Assembly (NCBI GenBank): GCA_037144255.1
Contig: JBAWXE010000005.1
Coordinates: 1 to 64,000, forward strand
DNA length: 64,000 nucleotides
Source: JBAWXE01 sp037144255
GTDB taxonomy: Bacteria; Bacteroidota; Bacteroidia; Chitinophagales; Chitinophagaceae
Reading direction: 5' to 3'
The notes under the pieces were generated by a model. The model was given only the letters and a program-made list of their open reading frames with translations. It searched no databases and had not been told where the DNA came from. Position 1 is the first letter of the stretch. Each line of letters opens with the position of its first letter. A program made the translations under genes and the position numbers. Shown one piece after another: positions 8,487 through 17,420 of this stretch.

Positions 8487-9998
8487 TCAATGCACATCAT
8501 GCATCAGCTTGCGCACCAGTGGTGAAATAGCAATAAGTACAATTCCTGCTACCAATGCATAAATAGCCAGTTCTTTGTAGCCCTGAGTATAAGAGAGCAT
8601 TTTTTCGGTCAATGATGCTTTCTCATTTACAGTGCTCATGCCTGCGCCCAATAACCCAGCTGCATATTGCCCATAAGCACTAGCCAAAAACCATAAACCC
8701 ATCATGACACCATGTAGTGGTTTAGGTGAGAGTTTGGTCATAATAGACAGACCGATAGGAGATAGGCACAATTCACCAACAGTTATAACCAGATATGCCA
8801 GCGTGAAAACGTTCAGAGAGGTAACACCATTAGCATCCGCAAAGAAACGCGTGCTATAGAATACATAAAATGCCAGACTAAGGAATAGGAATCCAAGTCC
8901 AAATTTCACTACTGTATTAGGTTCTATTTTACGTTTGCTGAGCCATAGCCATAACAAACCTATCAGAGGGCTGAAAAGGATGACAAAGAAAGAGTTGGAT
9001 GAATTATTGATAACATTTGGGTCGAAAGGAATGCCTGCTACTTTATTGGTGAGATTATGTTCTGCAAAAATATTCAGTGATCCACCGCTTTGCTCAAAGA
9101 AAGCCCAGAAGAAAATAGAGAAGATGATAAATATCAAAGCAGCTACGAGTTTCTGTCTTTCTATTTTATTATACTTGAACATCTCGTATATAATATAGAT
9201 AATAGTAAGTGGGCCAACAATATACATGAACATATCGGTATAATCTGAGTTAGAGACTAGTAGCAATATCAAAGGGATAACCAACAGCGAACCTACGTAT
9301 ACCATGATATCGTAAGTACGGATCTTAGTAACAGAGAATTTCCCCAGTAGTGGAGATAAGCCAATAGGGCCAAGAGTTCGCTTTGTGAAAATGAATATCA
9401 AGAGGCTTAAGGTCATTACAAAGCCTGCCAATGAGAATGCCACATTCCATGAATAATGTTTGCCCAGCCATACACATAAGGCGCCACCTAGTAATGCTCC
9501 AATATTAATACCTGAATAGAATAGTCCGAAGCCTGCATCTCTTCGTGAGTCGCCTTTGGCATAGAGACCACCTACCATGGTAGATATATTGGGTTTGAAA
9601 AAACCGGTACCTACAATAGTAAAGCTAATGCCCATATAAAAGAGATCGTGCGGAGAGAGTGCCAATGTAAAACTACCTATGATCATCAGGAAGCCTCCCC
9701 AGAAAATTGACTTTCTAAATCCAAGTATCTTATCGGCAAAGAGCCCCCCCACAAAAGCCAGCGTATATACAAAAGCCTGAGTAGCACCATATTGCAGATT
9801 GGCTGCTTTTTCACTGAGACCTAAACCAACAGCTTTATCTATCATAAAGATAGTAAGCATGCCACGCATACCGTAGAAAGAGAAACGCTCCCACATCTCA
9901 GACAGGAAGAGGTACCATAATTGCTTAGGATATTTCCCTTTGAAGTCTTGTATCTGTTCCAGCGTCAACTCAGTAGCAGTTCCTTCAGCAGTAGTCAT
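8487..9998 (-). CDS. POT/PTR-family proton-coupled peptide transporter
   Basis: A 503-aa inner-membrane MFS protein of the proton-dependent oligopeptide transporter family. The N-terminal ExxERFxFYG signature is present (SEMWERFSFYGMRGML near residues 33-48). The PTR2 signatures FADKILGFRKSIFWGG, near residue 90, and FYSGINIGALLGG, near residue 165, follow. About 14 transmembrane segments are expected. It imports di- and tripeptides with protons. A second, longer paralogue lies upstream on the same strand but is separated from it by a strong terminator, so each has its own promoter. Confidence 0.93.
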   Translation of the reverse strand: MTTAEGTATELTLEQIQDFKGKYPKQLWYLFLSEMWERFSFYGMRGMLTIFMIDKAVGLGLSEKAANLQYGATQAFVYTLAFVGGLFADKILGFRKSIFWGGFLMIIGSFTLALSPHDLFYMGISFTIVGTGFFKPNISTMVGGLYAKGDSRRDAGFGLFYSGINIGALLGGALCVWLGKHYSWNVAFSLAGFVMTLSLLIFIFTKRTLGPIGLSPLLGKFSVTKIRTYDIMVYVGSLLVIPLILLLVSNSDYTDMFMYIVGPLTIIYIIYEMFKYNKIERQKLVAALIFIIFSIFFWAFFEQSGGSLNIFAEHNLTNKVAGIPFDPNVINNSSNSFFVILFSPLIGLLWLWLSKRKIEPNTVVKFGLGFLFLSLAFYVFYSTRFFADANGVTSLNVFTLAYLVITVGELCLSPIGLSIMTKLSPKPLHGVMMGLWFLASAYGQYAAGLLGAGMSTVNEKASLTEKMLSYTQGYKELAIYALVAGIVLIAISPLVRKLMHDVH

Positions 9999-10076
9999 GT
10001 TGTAGCTTTTTATTGAAATGATCGGTTCAAAGTACCAATTTAATATTTATTTGTTTCTCACCCCCTTTTCTCACCC

Positions 10077-10113
10077 ATAAAAAAAACGGCAGGGATAGTA
10101 TCCCCTGCCGTTT
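10077..10113 (-). terminator. Intrinsic terminator of the upstream POT transporter
   Basis: An 11-bp perfect stem (10084-10094 with 10103-10113, core CGGCAGGG/CCCTGCCG) and an A-run on the plus strand at about 10078-10086, i.e. a T-run after the hairpin on the minus strand. It ends transcription of the 597-aa transporter gene. Confidence 0.85.
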
Positions 10114-10135
10114 CGTTTATGATATTTTGATATGA

Positions 10136-11929
10136 TTATCTTACTCCGTGCATCATTTTCTTCAATCTTCCAGAAAGCAAGAATAATAACACAGAAGCAA
10201 CACCAGATAGAACCACAAATACCATAAAAAATTCGTATAAATTATGGATTGTGAATCCTACAAAATGAGGGTTTTCAATACTAATCTTAGCGCTATGCAT
10301 GAAATTCAACTGTTCAGGATTTAATGTTATCTTCTTGTCTAAGACAGCTTGTAGGTCAATTCCATGTTTGTTTGCTTCAATGAATTTATCTGTTGTGTTT
10401 GGGATAAGGGCACCTAATGTACCTGCCAGTGCATAACCTGCAGCATTAGATAGAAAGAATACGCCAAATAGGAGCGAAGAAAAACGTTGAGGCGATAATT
10501 TCGCAACAAGAGATAATCCTATAGGGGAAAGACATAATTCGCCAAGTGTGTGTAATAAATACAAAATAATCAACCATCCCACTCCCATTTTTTCAGACAT
10601 GCCAAGAGACCTTACTCTCATTGCTATGATAAAATAGCCTGTTGCAAGTAGTAATAAACCGATTGATTGTTTCACAGGTGAAATTGGTTCTCTACCTTTT
10701 TTAGCTAATTGTACCCACATCCAACTAAAAGGGAAGGCGAAAATTACAATAAATATTGCATTAAAATTTTGAACAAGGCTTGGTGGCATTTCCCAGCCTA
10801 GAATATGAGTGTCTGTTTGTTGGTCAGCTATAAATGTTAAAGATGAACCAGCCTGTTCAAAACAAGCCCAGAAAAATATCACAAAGAAGCCAACGATATA
10901 TATTACAAGTATGCGTTGGGTTTCAATTTTTGTTAATGATTTATCTGAAAGAATAAATACGGCTAAACTGATTCCAGATGCATATATAAATGGATATACA
11001 AAAGTCTTGATAGGAGATGTTGCAAGTGCACTGAAATATGCACCTATGCCTGATGCCCCATTAGCTATTGGCATTGTTATAGGATCCCACGTAATGTATT
11101 GAAATAGGAAGTACAGCACAGCAAGTAGGCTGCAAAGTATTATTACAGATTTTCCAGTAAACTTTGCAGCAACTTCTCCATCAGTAGTAGAAGCATTTTT
11201 ATTCGGACGACCACCTATTGGCTTTCCTTCAGGAGTTACTATATATTTATTTTTAAGGAAGAAGAATATTATTGTTGCCAATAACATGGCACATCCAGCA
11301 GCCATAAAGCCCCATTTGAATGCTTCTATAACACGTACTCCATTATGTTTAACATCGCCAACTGTTGAACAAATATAATTACCTAAAAATGCACCAAGAT
11401 TAATACCCATATAGAATATGGTGAAAGCTGAATCGAGTCTATTATCACCTTTAGGATAAAGGCTTCCTACCATGGAAGATATGTTGGGTTTGAAGAAACC
11501 ATTTCCAAGTATAATTACACCAAGTGCTACCCACATAGTTGTTTGTGCAAATGACAAGTCAGCTTTGTATTGTGATGCGCTCATGAATAGGAGGAATTGT
11601 CCAAGGGCCATTGTAAGCCCTCCTAGCATAATACAGTTTCTATTACCTAAAAATTTATCAGAAATAAATCCACCAAGCATTGGAGTTAGATAACATAGAC
11701 CCAAAAAGCCTCCATATATTAGAGAGCTTTGATCCTCTTTGAAAGCTAATGCATTAACTAAAAATAATGTCAATATGGCTCGCATACCATAAAAATTGAA
11801 ACGCTCCCACATTTCAGTCGTAAAAAGAACAGCAAGCCCTTTCGGGTGTCCTTTTTTCGCAGGGGTCTCTTCTATACCAATAGGCATATCTAATGTGGTG
11901 CCTGTTTCCTGACTTTTTTGATTATCCAT
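10136..11929 (-). CDS. POT/PTR-family proton-coupled peptide transporter (long form)
   Basis: A 597-aa paralogue of the transporter at 8487. It has the same ExxERFxFYG motif (TEMWERFNFYGMRAIL) and a matching FYMGINLGAFLGNY segment. It is about 90 residues longer, mainly in a central insertion (around residues 230-330) and an extra loop near the C-terminus containing a polar stretch (IEANKHGIDLQAVLDKKITL). Substrate should be di/tripeptides, but long-form POT proteins vary. It is slightly more AT-rich in places than the neighbouring copy, so the two are old paralogues rather than a fresh duplication. Confidence 0.93.
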   Translation of the reverse strand: MDNQKSQETGTTLDMPIGIEETPAKKGHPKGLAVLFTTEMWERFNFYGMRAILTLFLVNALAFKEDQSSLIYGGFLGLCYLTPMLGGFISDKFLGNRNCIMLGGLTMALGQFLLFMSASQYKADLSFAQTTMWVALGVIILGNGFFKPNISSMVGSLYPKGDNRLDSAFTIFYMGINLGAFLGNYICSTVGDVKHNGVRVIEAFKWGFMAAGCAMLLATIIFFFLKNKYIVTPEGKPIGGRPNKNASTTDGEVAAKFTGKSVIILCSLLAVLYFLFQYITWDPITMPIANGASGIGAYFSALATSPIKTFVYPFIYASGISLAVFILSDKSLTKIETQRILVIYIVGFFVIFFWACFEQAGSSLTFIADQQTDTHILGWEMPPSLVQNFNAIFIVIFAFPFSWMWVQLAKKGREPISPVKQSIGLLLLATGYFIIAMRVRSLGMSEKMGVGWLIILYLLHTLGELCLSPIGLSLVAKLSPQRFSSLLFGVFFLSNAAGYALAGTLGALIPNTTDKFIEANKHGIDLQAVLDKKITLNPEQLNFMHSAKISIENPHFVGFTIHNLYEFFMVFVVLSGVASVLLFLLSGRLKKMMHGVR

Positions 11930-12025
11930 GTTTTAAATATGTATTTAAGAACTCCAAAATAAATAAAATTATTAGCGTTACACCTTCATTTTTTTAGTTT
12001 TTTTGTGCTCGAATAGCATTTGATC

Positions 12026-13303
12026 ATGAAAAATATACTCCTTTTAGGTTCCGGTGGCCGCGAATGTGCTTTATCGTGGAAATTTCGTCAAAGCCCCCTT
12101 TGCAAAGAGCTGTGTATAGCTCCCGGTAATGCCGGAACATCCGCATATGGTACTAATCTGAACCTGAATATCACAGATTTTGCTACTATTAAACAGGAAT
12201 GTCTGAACAGGAAGATAGATATCCTATTTCCGGGTGGAGAAGATACGCTGGTATTGGGTATATATGATTTCTTTAAAAATGATCCCCAATTACAACATAT
12301 TATTGTAGCAGGCCCTTCTCAGGTAGCTGCTCAAATGGAAGGTAGTAAGGCTTTTGCCAAACAGTTCATGGATAGAAATGGCATACCTACAGCTGCATAT
12401 CGCGAATTCAATGAAGCTAGTTTCGAAGAAGGTATCACTTACCTGAAACAACATACTTTACCCATTGTTCTGAAAGCAGATGGACTGGCAGCAGGCAAGG
12501 GGGTTGTAATAGCACAAAGTGTAGAGGAAGCTGTGGAGGCATTTACTATGATGATCAAGGAAGCGCAGTTTGGAGATGCAGGTAAAAAAGTTGTAATAGA
12601 AGCTTTCTTAGAGGGAATTGAACTGTCAGTTTTTGCAATGACCGATGGAACGCATTATGTTTTGTTTCCCGAGGCCAAAGATTACAAACGTATAGGGGTA
12701 GGTGATTCCGGGCCTAATACAGGTGGTATGGGTGCTATATCGCCTGTGCCATTTGCTGATGCGGCATTTATGCAAAAAGTGATTCAGCAAGTAGTTGAGC
12801 CTACTGTTAATGGCCTGAAAGTAGAAAATATAACCTACCAGGGTTTTATATTCTTTGGTCTGATAAAAGTAAATGGCGATCCATTCGTTATAGAATATAA
12901 TTGCCGTTTGGGCGATCCGGAAACGGAAGTAGTAATGCCTCGTTTAGAAAATGATCTGGTAGAACTGATCCTCAAAATGAATGAGAATAAGCTACATGAA
13001 GTAAGCATCAAACATAGCCCCAAAGCAGCTTGTACAGTAATGTTGGTGTCTGAAGGATATCCCGGTTCTTACCTTAAAGGAAGACTGATGAGTGGTTTTG
13101 ATAAGGTACAGGATAGTCTATTATTTCATGCAGGGACTACTAAAAATAATGCAGATATTGTTACAAATGGCGGACGCGTGTTAGCTGTTACTTCTTATGG
13201 TAATAATATACAGGATGCATTAGCTACATCATATCGAAATGCAGCACTCATTACCTATGGTGGTAAATATTACAGAACTGATATAGGTTATGAATTTACG
13301 TAA
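12026..13303 (+). CDS. purD: Phosphoribosylamine--glycine ligase
   Basis: A 425-aa ATP-grasp enzyme of purine synthesis. It joins 5-phosphoribosylamine, glycine and ATP to give GAR. The N-terminal Rossmann motif LLLGSGGRECALSW, HTLPIVLKADGLAAGKGVVI near residue 145, and GDSGPNTGGMGAISP near 231 are diagnostic, as is EYNCRLGDPETEVVMPRL near 290. The ATG at 12026 is preferred over the in-frame TTG six bases earlier, since it gives the family start MKNILLLGSGGRE. It is not in a purine operon and converges with the NAD(P)HX repair gene one base away. Confidence 0.96.
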   Translation: MKNILLLGSGGRECALSWKFRQSPLCKELCIAPGNAGTSAYGTNLNLNITDFATIKQECLNRKIDILFPGGEDTLVLGIYDFFKNDPQLQHIIVAGPSQVAAQMEGSKAFAKQFMDRNGIPTAAYREFNEASFEEGITYLKQHTLPIVLKADGLAAGKGVVIAQSVEEAVEAFTMMIKEAQFGDAGKKVVIEAFLEGIELSVFAMTDGTHYVLFPEAKDYKRIGVGDSGPNTGGMGAISPVPFADAAFMQKVIQQVVEPTVNGLKVENITYQGFIFFGLIKVNGDPFVIEYNCRLGDPETEVVMPRLENDLVELILKMNENKLHEVSIKHSPKAACTVMLVSEGYPGSYLKGRLMSGFDKVQDSLLFHAGTTKNNADIVTNGGRVLAVTSYGNNIQDALATSYRNAALITYGGKYYRTDIGYEFT

Positions 13304-13304
13304 A

Positions 13305-14816
13305 TTATTTAGGATGGCTCAATGACTGGTATGCCTTGCCCAGATAATCTATTATATCTCCGGCTATCATAGCTTCCTCAGAGAGTACTGTAGCCGCAAT
13401 ATCTCCTGCTAGTCCGTGCAGGTATACGCCCATTATAGCTGCTTCATGCGATTTGTATCCTTGTGCCATCATGCCAGTGATAATGCCGGTTAGTACATCA
13501 CCCGAGCCTCCTGTAGCCATTCCGGCATTGCCGGTCATGTTATACCAACATTCACCCTCCGGTGTAGCTACTACAGTATGATGTCCTTTTAATACTATAT
13601 ATACATTATAGCGCATGGCTTGTGTACGTGCATTTTCCAATTGCAACATACCATCAGGACTTTCGCCAAATAGTCGTGTGAATTCTTTTGGGTGTGGGGT
13701 AAGTATAGATTCTGCAGGTATTTTACCCAGCAGATCATGATGTGCCGATAGCATATTCAATGCATCTGCATCTATCACTAGTGGCGTTTTACAAACGTCT
13801 ATAAAATGTGTAAGTGCCTTAGCTGTAGTCTCGTTGGTATCCATACCGGGTCCTATCCCTATTGCCTGTACCTCTGCCCAATCATTGATCTCTGTAAGGT
13901 GTACTGTGCCATTAACTCTACATAGCGCCTCAGGCACTGCTGTTTGCAATATAGGATAACCACATTGTGGTATTAGTGCAGTTGTTAGTCCGGATCCGGA
14001 TCTTAGTGCAGCTTTGGTAGCCAATACCATAGCTCCCATCTTACCATAACTCCCACCTACCAGCAATGCATTGCCATAAGTGCCTTTATGTGCAAATGGC
14101 TCACGCTTTCGATACATGGATAGTACTGTGGCTCTGTCAATAGTGCGGAAATGGGTATGAGTAGATGTGATAAAGGTTTCATCTAGCCCAATATCTAAGA
14201 TGGATACTTCACCTACATAAGGTCCTGTCTCTGCATGTAGGAATGAACGTTTGTAGAACTGAAAACTAAGTGTATGGTTTGCTTTTACAATGGCAGTACC
14301 TTTTTCAGCAATATTATCTGCCGGCAATCCGCTAGGTATGTCTATGGCTATCTTTTTGTTAGGTAGATGGTTGATCTCATGGATGAAATCTGCTAGCCAA
14401 TCTTGTGGAGCATGGCTGAGTCCGGTACCCAGTATGGCATCTATCACCACAATGTTAGCAGGGATATCAGTTATAAAGGTCCCCGGATTCAACATGCTGA
14501 TAAGACTATTGTCTATCATTTGCAATCGCTCCAGGTTTACTTGACAATCATGAGATGGTTTATCACTTATTTGTAGCAAAAAAGATTTGACACCATAGCC
14601 TTCTCTGTGTAATAACCTAGTAATGGCCAGCCCGTCCCCTCCATTATTACCGGTACCACAAAGCACCACAAATAAGGTTTCTTTTGTATAATGCTCCATC
14701 AGCCAGGTCACACATTTGTTCGCTGCACGTTCCATCAGATCTATGGATGCAATATGTTTTGCATGTATAGTATATGCATCGCAAGCACGTATTTGGGAGG
14801 CGCTGAAGATTTTCAT
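13305..14816 (-). CDS. nnrD: Bifunctional NAD(P)H-hydrate epimerase / ADP-dependent NAD(P)H-hydrate dehydratase
   Basis: A 503-aa cytosolic repair enzyme (NnrE-NnrD fusion). The N-terminal epimerase domain (about residues 1-210) has CGTGNNGGDGLAITRLL and the DAILGTGL motif. The C-terminal ribokinase-like dehydratase domain (about 225-500) has GGSYGKMGA, IGPGMDTN, LTPHPKEFTRLFG, VLKGHHT and GSGDVLTGIITGMMAQG. It restores damaged NADHX and NADPHX. Full length for the fused family. It is the only gene on its strand before the divergent envelope operon at 15 kb. Confidence 0.95.
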   Translation of the reverse strand: MKIFSASQIRACDAYTIHAKHIASIDLMERAANKCVTWLMEHYTKETLFVVLCGTGNNGGDGLAITRLLHREGYGVKSFLLQISDKPSHDCQVNLERLQMIDNSLISMLNPGTFITDIPANIVVIDAILGTGLSHAPQDWLADFIHEINHLPNKKIAIDIPSGLPADNIAEKGTAIVKANHTLSFQFYKRSFLHAETGPYVGEVSILDIGLDETFITSTHTHFRTIDRATVLSMYRKREPFAHKGTYGNALLVGGSYGKMGAMVLATKAALRSGSGLTTALIPQCGYPILQTAVPEALCRVNGTVHLTEINDWAEVQAIGIGPGMDTNETTAKALTHFIDVCKTPLVIDADALNMLSAHHDLLGKIPAESILTPHPKEFTRLFGESPDGMLQLENARTQAMRYNVYIVLKGHHTVVATPEGECWYNMTGNAGMATGGSGDVLTGIITGMMAQGYKSHEAAIMGVYLHGLAGDIAATVLSEEAMIAGDIIDYLGKAYQSLSHPK

Positions 14817-14985
14817 ACTGCCAAATTAATCTAATCTTACGATACAGGGCAATGTCTAAAATCAGCTTATTGCGAAATATGTTATACCTGAGGAGAATGT
14901 CATATAAATGATTGGCTTATTTCTTTACTAGATGATTTAATATTCAAAATAAAAATAAATTATAAATGTATTGTTATAACAAGCT

Positions 14986-15016
14986 GTTGGCTACAATAGG
15001 GTAATTCCTATATTTG
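14986..15016 (+). promoter_or_regulatory. Promoter of the TBDR/TPR/barrel/HU-SPOR operon
   Basis: TTG at 14986-14988, a 20-nt spacer, and a full TATATTTG (TAnnTTTG) at 15009-15016. This is the Bacteroidota promoter pattern. It leaves a leader of about 55-60 nt before the ATG at 15080 and is the only clear promoter ahead of the four following genes. Confidence 0.65.
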
Positions 15017-15079
15017 CACGTCTTATAAAGACATTGTAGTGTTTTGTCACTACGCTTTCTATTAAAAACACCTTATAGT

Positions 15080-17407
15080 ATGCTCAAGCGCCTAGAACTT
15101 TTTATATTATTTATACTTTTTTCAGTATCTGTTTTTGCACAATCTCCACATGGTGTTATTAAGGGATTCGTGTATGATAAAAGTACAGGTGAACCTATGA
15201 TATATACCACCGTATATCTTGCAGGCACCAATATTGGTGTACAGACAGATGTTAATGGTTACTTCTCTATTGCACAGATCACTCCGGGTACTTATAAACT
15301 GCAAACTACTTTTGTAGGTTACGATACTGCAACTATTAGTGTTACTGTGAAAGCAAATGATGTAATCAGTAAAAAATTATTTTTAAATCATCAGGATCAA
15401 CAACTAAAGGGTGTAGAAATATCTGCCAAAAAAACAGAGAAAGCTACTCAGGTAAAAGCAGGTGTTACCACTATTACTCCTCGTGAAATGAAACTGATGC
15501 CTAGCGCTGGTGGCGAACCGGATATAGCTCAATACTTGCAGGTAATGCCCGGTGTAGTATTTACGGGTGATCAGGGTGGACAATTATATATACGTGGTGG
15601 TTCCCCAGTACAAACAGGTATCTTATTGGATGGGGTTACTATTTACAATCCTTTCCACTCAATAGGTCTGTATTCAGTTTTCGAAACAGATGCTATTCGT
15701 AGTGCTGATGTACTTACTGCTGGCTTTAATGCAGAATATGGTAATCGAACTTCTGCTATTGTAGATATACATACTAAAGATGGTAATAGAAATGAGATCT
15801 CCGGTAAAGTTTCTGCTTCTCCTATTATGGTACGTGCTATGCTGGAAGGCCCTATAGCTAAACCTAAAACAGAGGATGGTGGTAGCACTACATTCTTATT
15901 ATCTATTAAGAATAGCTATTTGGATCAGACTTCAAAATCCTTGTATGGTAGCTTGGGCGAACCTTTCAAGAGCGGACTACCTTACAGTTTTACCGATATG
16001 TACGGCAAGATCACATTTAGTGGTGGTAATGGTAGCAAGCTCAATTTATTCGGATTCAAATTTGATGACGGTGCCAGAATATTGAACGATTCTAATCGTA
16101 GTTTATCTACTGCCGATCTACATTGGACTGCTACTGGCTTTGGTACAACATTCGTTGTAACACCCGGTAATTCAGCAACACTGATCAATGGTAAATTCGC
16201 TTATTCAAATTATAATATCGATTATAACGAAGCTACTAGCAATCCACGTAATAGCTCTATTGGTGGCTTTGAAGCAGGTATCAATTTTACCAACTTCTTA
16301 AAAGGTTATAGTGAATTGAAATATGGTTTGGAAGTAAGTGGTAATAATACAGCTCTGACTTATTATAATACTTCTCAAGTTTCCACAATCCTTACACGTG
16401 AAAATACAACCGCTAGTTTATTCTTTGTATTCCGTAAGAATTTTAGTGAGAAACTGGTATTGGAACCCAGTTTACGCGTACAGTACTATTCATCAATTTC
16501 CAAAATGTCTCCCGAACCGCGTATTGGCCTTAAATACAATCTTTCAGACAATATCCGTCTGAAAGCTGCTGCCGGCATGTATTCTCAGAATGTTATCAGT
16601 ACTAAGAGCGATCGAGATATAGTGAACTTCTTTACCGGATTTATTTTAAGCCCCGATCAAAGTGTTAAGAATCTGAATGGTGATGTGATCAATTACAATC
16701 TTCAAACAGCATATCATTTGTTAGGTGGTATAGAAGTAGATATCAAGGAAGTAGAACTGAATTTGGAACCTTGGTACAAAAATTTCAATCAGAATATAGA
16801 ATTGAACAGGAATAAACAATTACCGGGAGATGCAGATTTTTCTTCAGGCGACGGTGTTGCATATGGATTAGATCTTTCAGCTAAATACAGTCATCAAAGA
16901 GTATACCTTTGGGGCGTTGTATCTTATCAAAATGTTACTTACCGTACCATAGATGATGCCGGCAATATACAGTCATACCCTCCTCCTTTCGATCGTCGTT
17001 GGAATATCAACCTTCTTGGTTCATATGCTGCCGGTAAGAAAAAGGATTGGGAATTCTCTACACGTTTCAATATGGGGTCTCCTTTCCCATTCACTCAAAC
17101 TCAGGGATTCTATGAAAATGTAGATCCTACTAAGAATGGTATTTCTACTAATAGTCTTCAAACAAATGGAAATGTGGGTATCCTTTATGCCAATGCTATA
17201 AATGGTGGTAGGCTATCTTATTATCACAGATTAGATATTTCCGTAAAGAAGAAATTCATTCTGAATAAGAAGAATAGTATAGAAGGTACATTCTCTATGA
17301 CCAATGTATACAATAGAAATAATATCTTCTACGTTAATCGTATTGAGAATGTTCTAGTGTATCAATTGCCGGTATTCCCCAGCCTGAGTGCAGTCTGGAA
17401 TTTTTAA
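15080..17407 (+). CDS. TonB-dependent receptor with N-terminal carboxypeptidase-regulatory domain
   Basis: A 775-aa outer-membrane protein. The signal peptide ends at VFAQ (about residue 21). A CarboxypepD_reg-like beta-sandwich follows (GVIKGFVYDKSTGEPMIY to about residue 105), then a plug (ITPREMKLMPSAGGEPDIAQ; LYIRGGSPVQTGILLDGVTI near residues 170-195), then a 22-strand-type barrel ending in a hydrophobic strand (LPVFPSLSAVWNF). The ATG at 15080 replaces an upstream TTG at 15044 because it places the signal peptide correctly. No SusD-like gene follows; instead a TPR protein starts 14 bp later, so this is not a standard glycan-uptake (PUL) pair. The ligand is unknown. Confidence 0.9.
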   Translation: MLKRLELFILFILFSVSVFAQSPHGVIKGFVYDKSTGEPMIYTTVYLAGTNIGVQTDVNGYFSIAQITPGTYKLQTTFVGYDTATISVTVKANDVISKKLFLNHQDQQLKGVEISAKKTEKATQVKAGVTTITPREMKLMPSAGGEPDIAQYLQVMPGVVFTGDQGGQLYIRGGSPVQTGILLDGVTIYNPFHSIGLYSVFETDAIRSADVLTAGFNAEYGNRTSAIVDIHTKDGNRNEISGKVSASPIMVRAMLEGPIAKPKTEDGGSTTFLLSIKNSYLDQTSKSLYGSLGEPFKSGLPYSFTDMYGKITFSGGNGSKLNLFGFKFDDGARILNDSNRSLSTADLHWTATGFGTTFVVTPGNSATLINGKFAYSNYNIDYNEATSNPRNSSIGGFEAGINFTNFLKGYSELKYGLEVSGNNTALTYYNTSQVSTILTRENTTASLFFVFRKNFSEKLVLEPSLRVQYYSSISKMSPEPRIGLKYNLSDNIRLKAAAGMYSQNVISTKSDRDIVNFFTGFILSPDQSVKNLNGDVINYNLQTAYHLLGGIEVDIKEVELNLEPWYKNFNQNIELNRNKQLPGDADFSSGDGVAYGLDLSAKYSHQRVYLWGVVSYQNVTYRTIDDAGNIQSYPPPFDRRWNINLLGSYAAGKKKDWEFSTRFNMGSPFPFTQTQGFYENVDPTKNGISTNSLQTNGNVGILYANAINGGRLSYYHRLDISVKKKFILNKKNSIEGTFSMTNVYNRNNIFYVNRIENVLVYQLPVFPSLSAVWNF

Positions 17408-17420
17408 CACATTCATCTGA

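Noticed and set aside
12020..12025. TTG start of purD
   Set aside because: The ATG six bases later gives the usual family N-terminus.
15044..15079. TTG start of the TonB-dependent receptor
   Set aside because: It adds 12 residues ahead of a good signal peptide; the ATG at 15080 is better.
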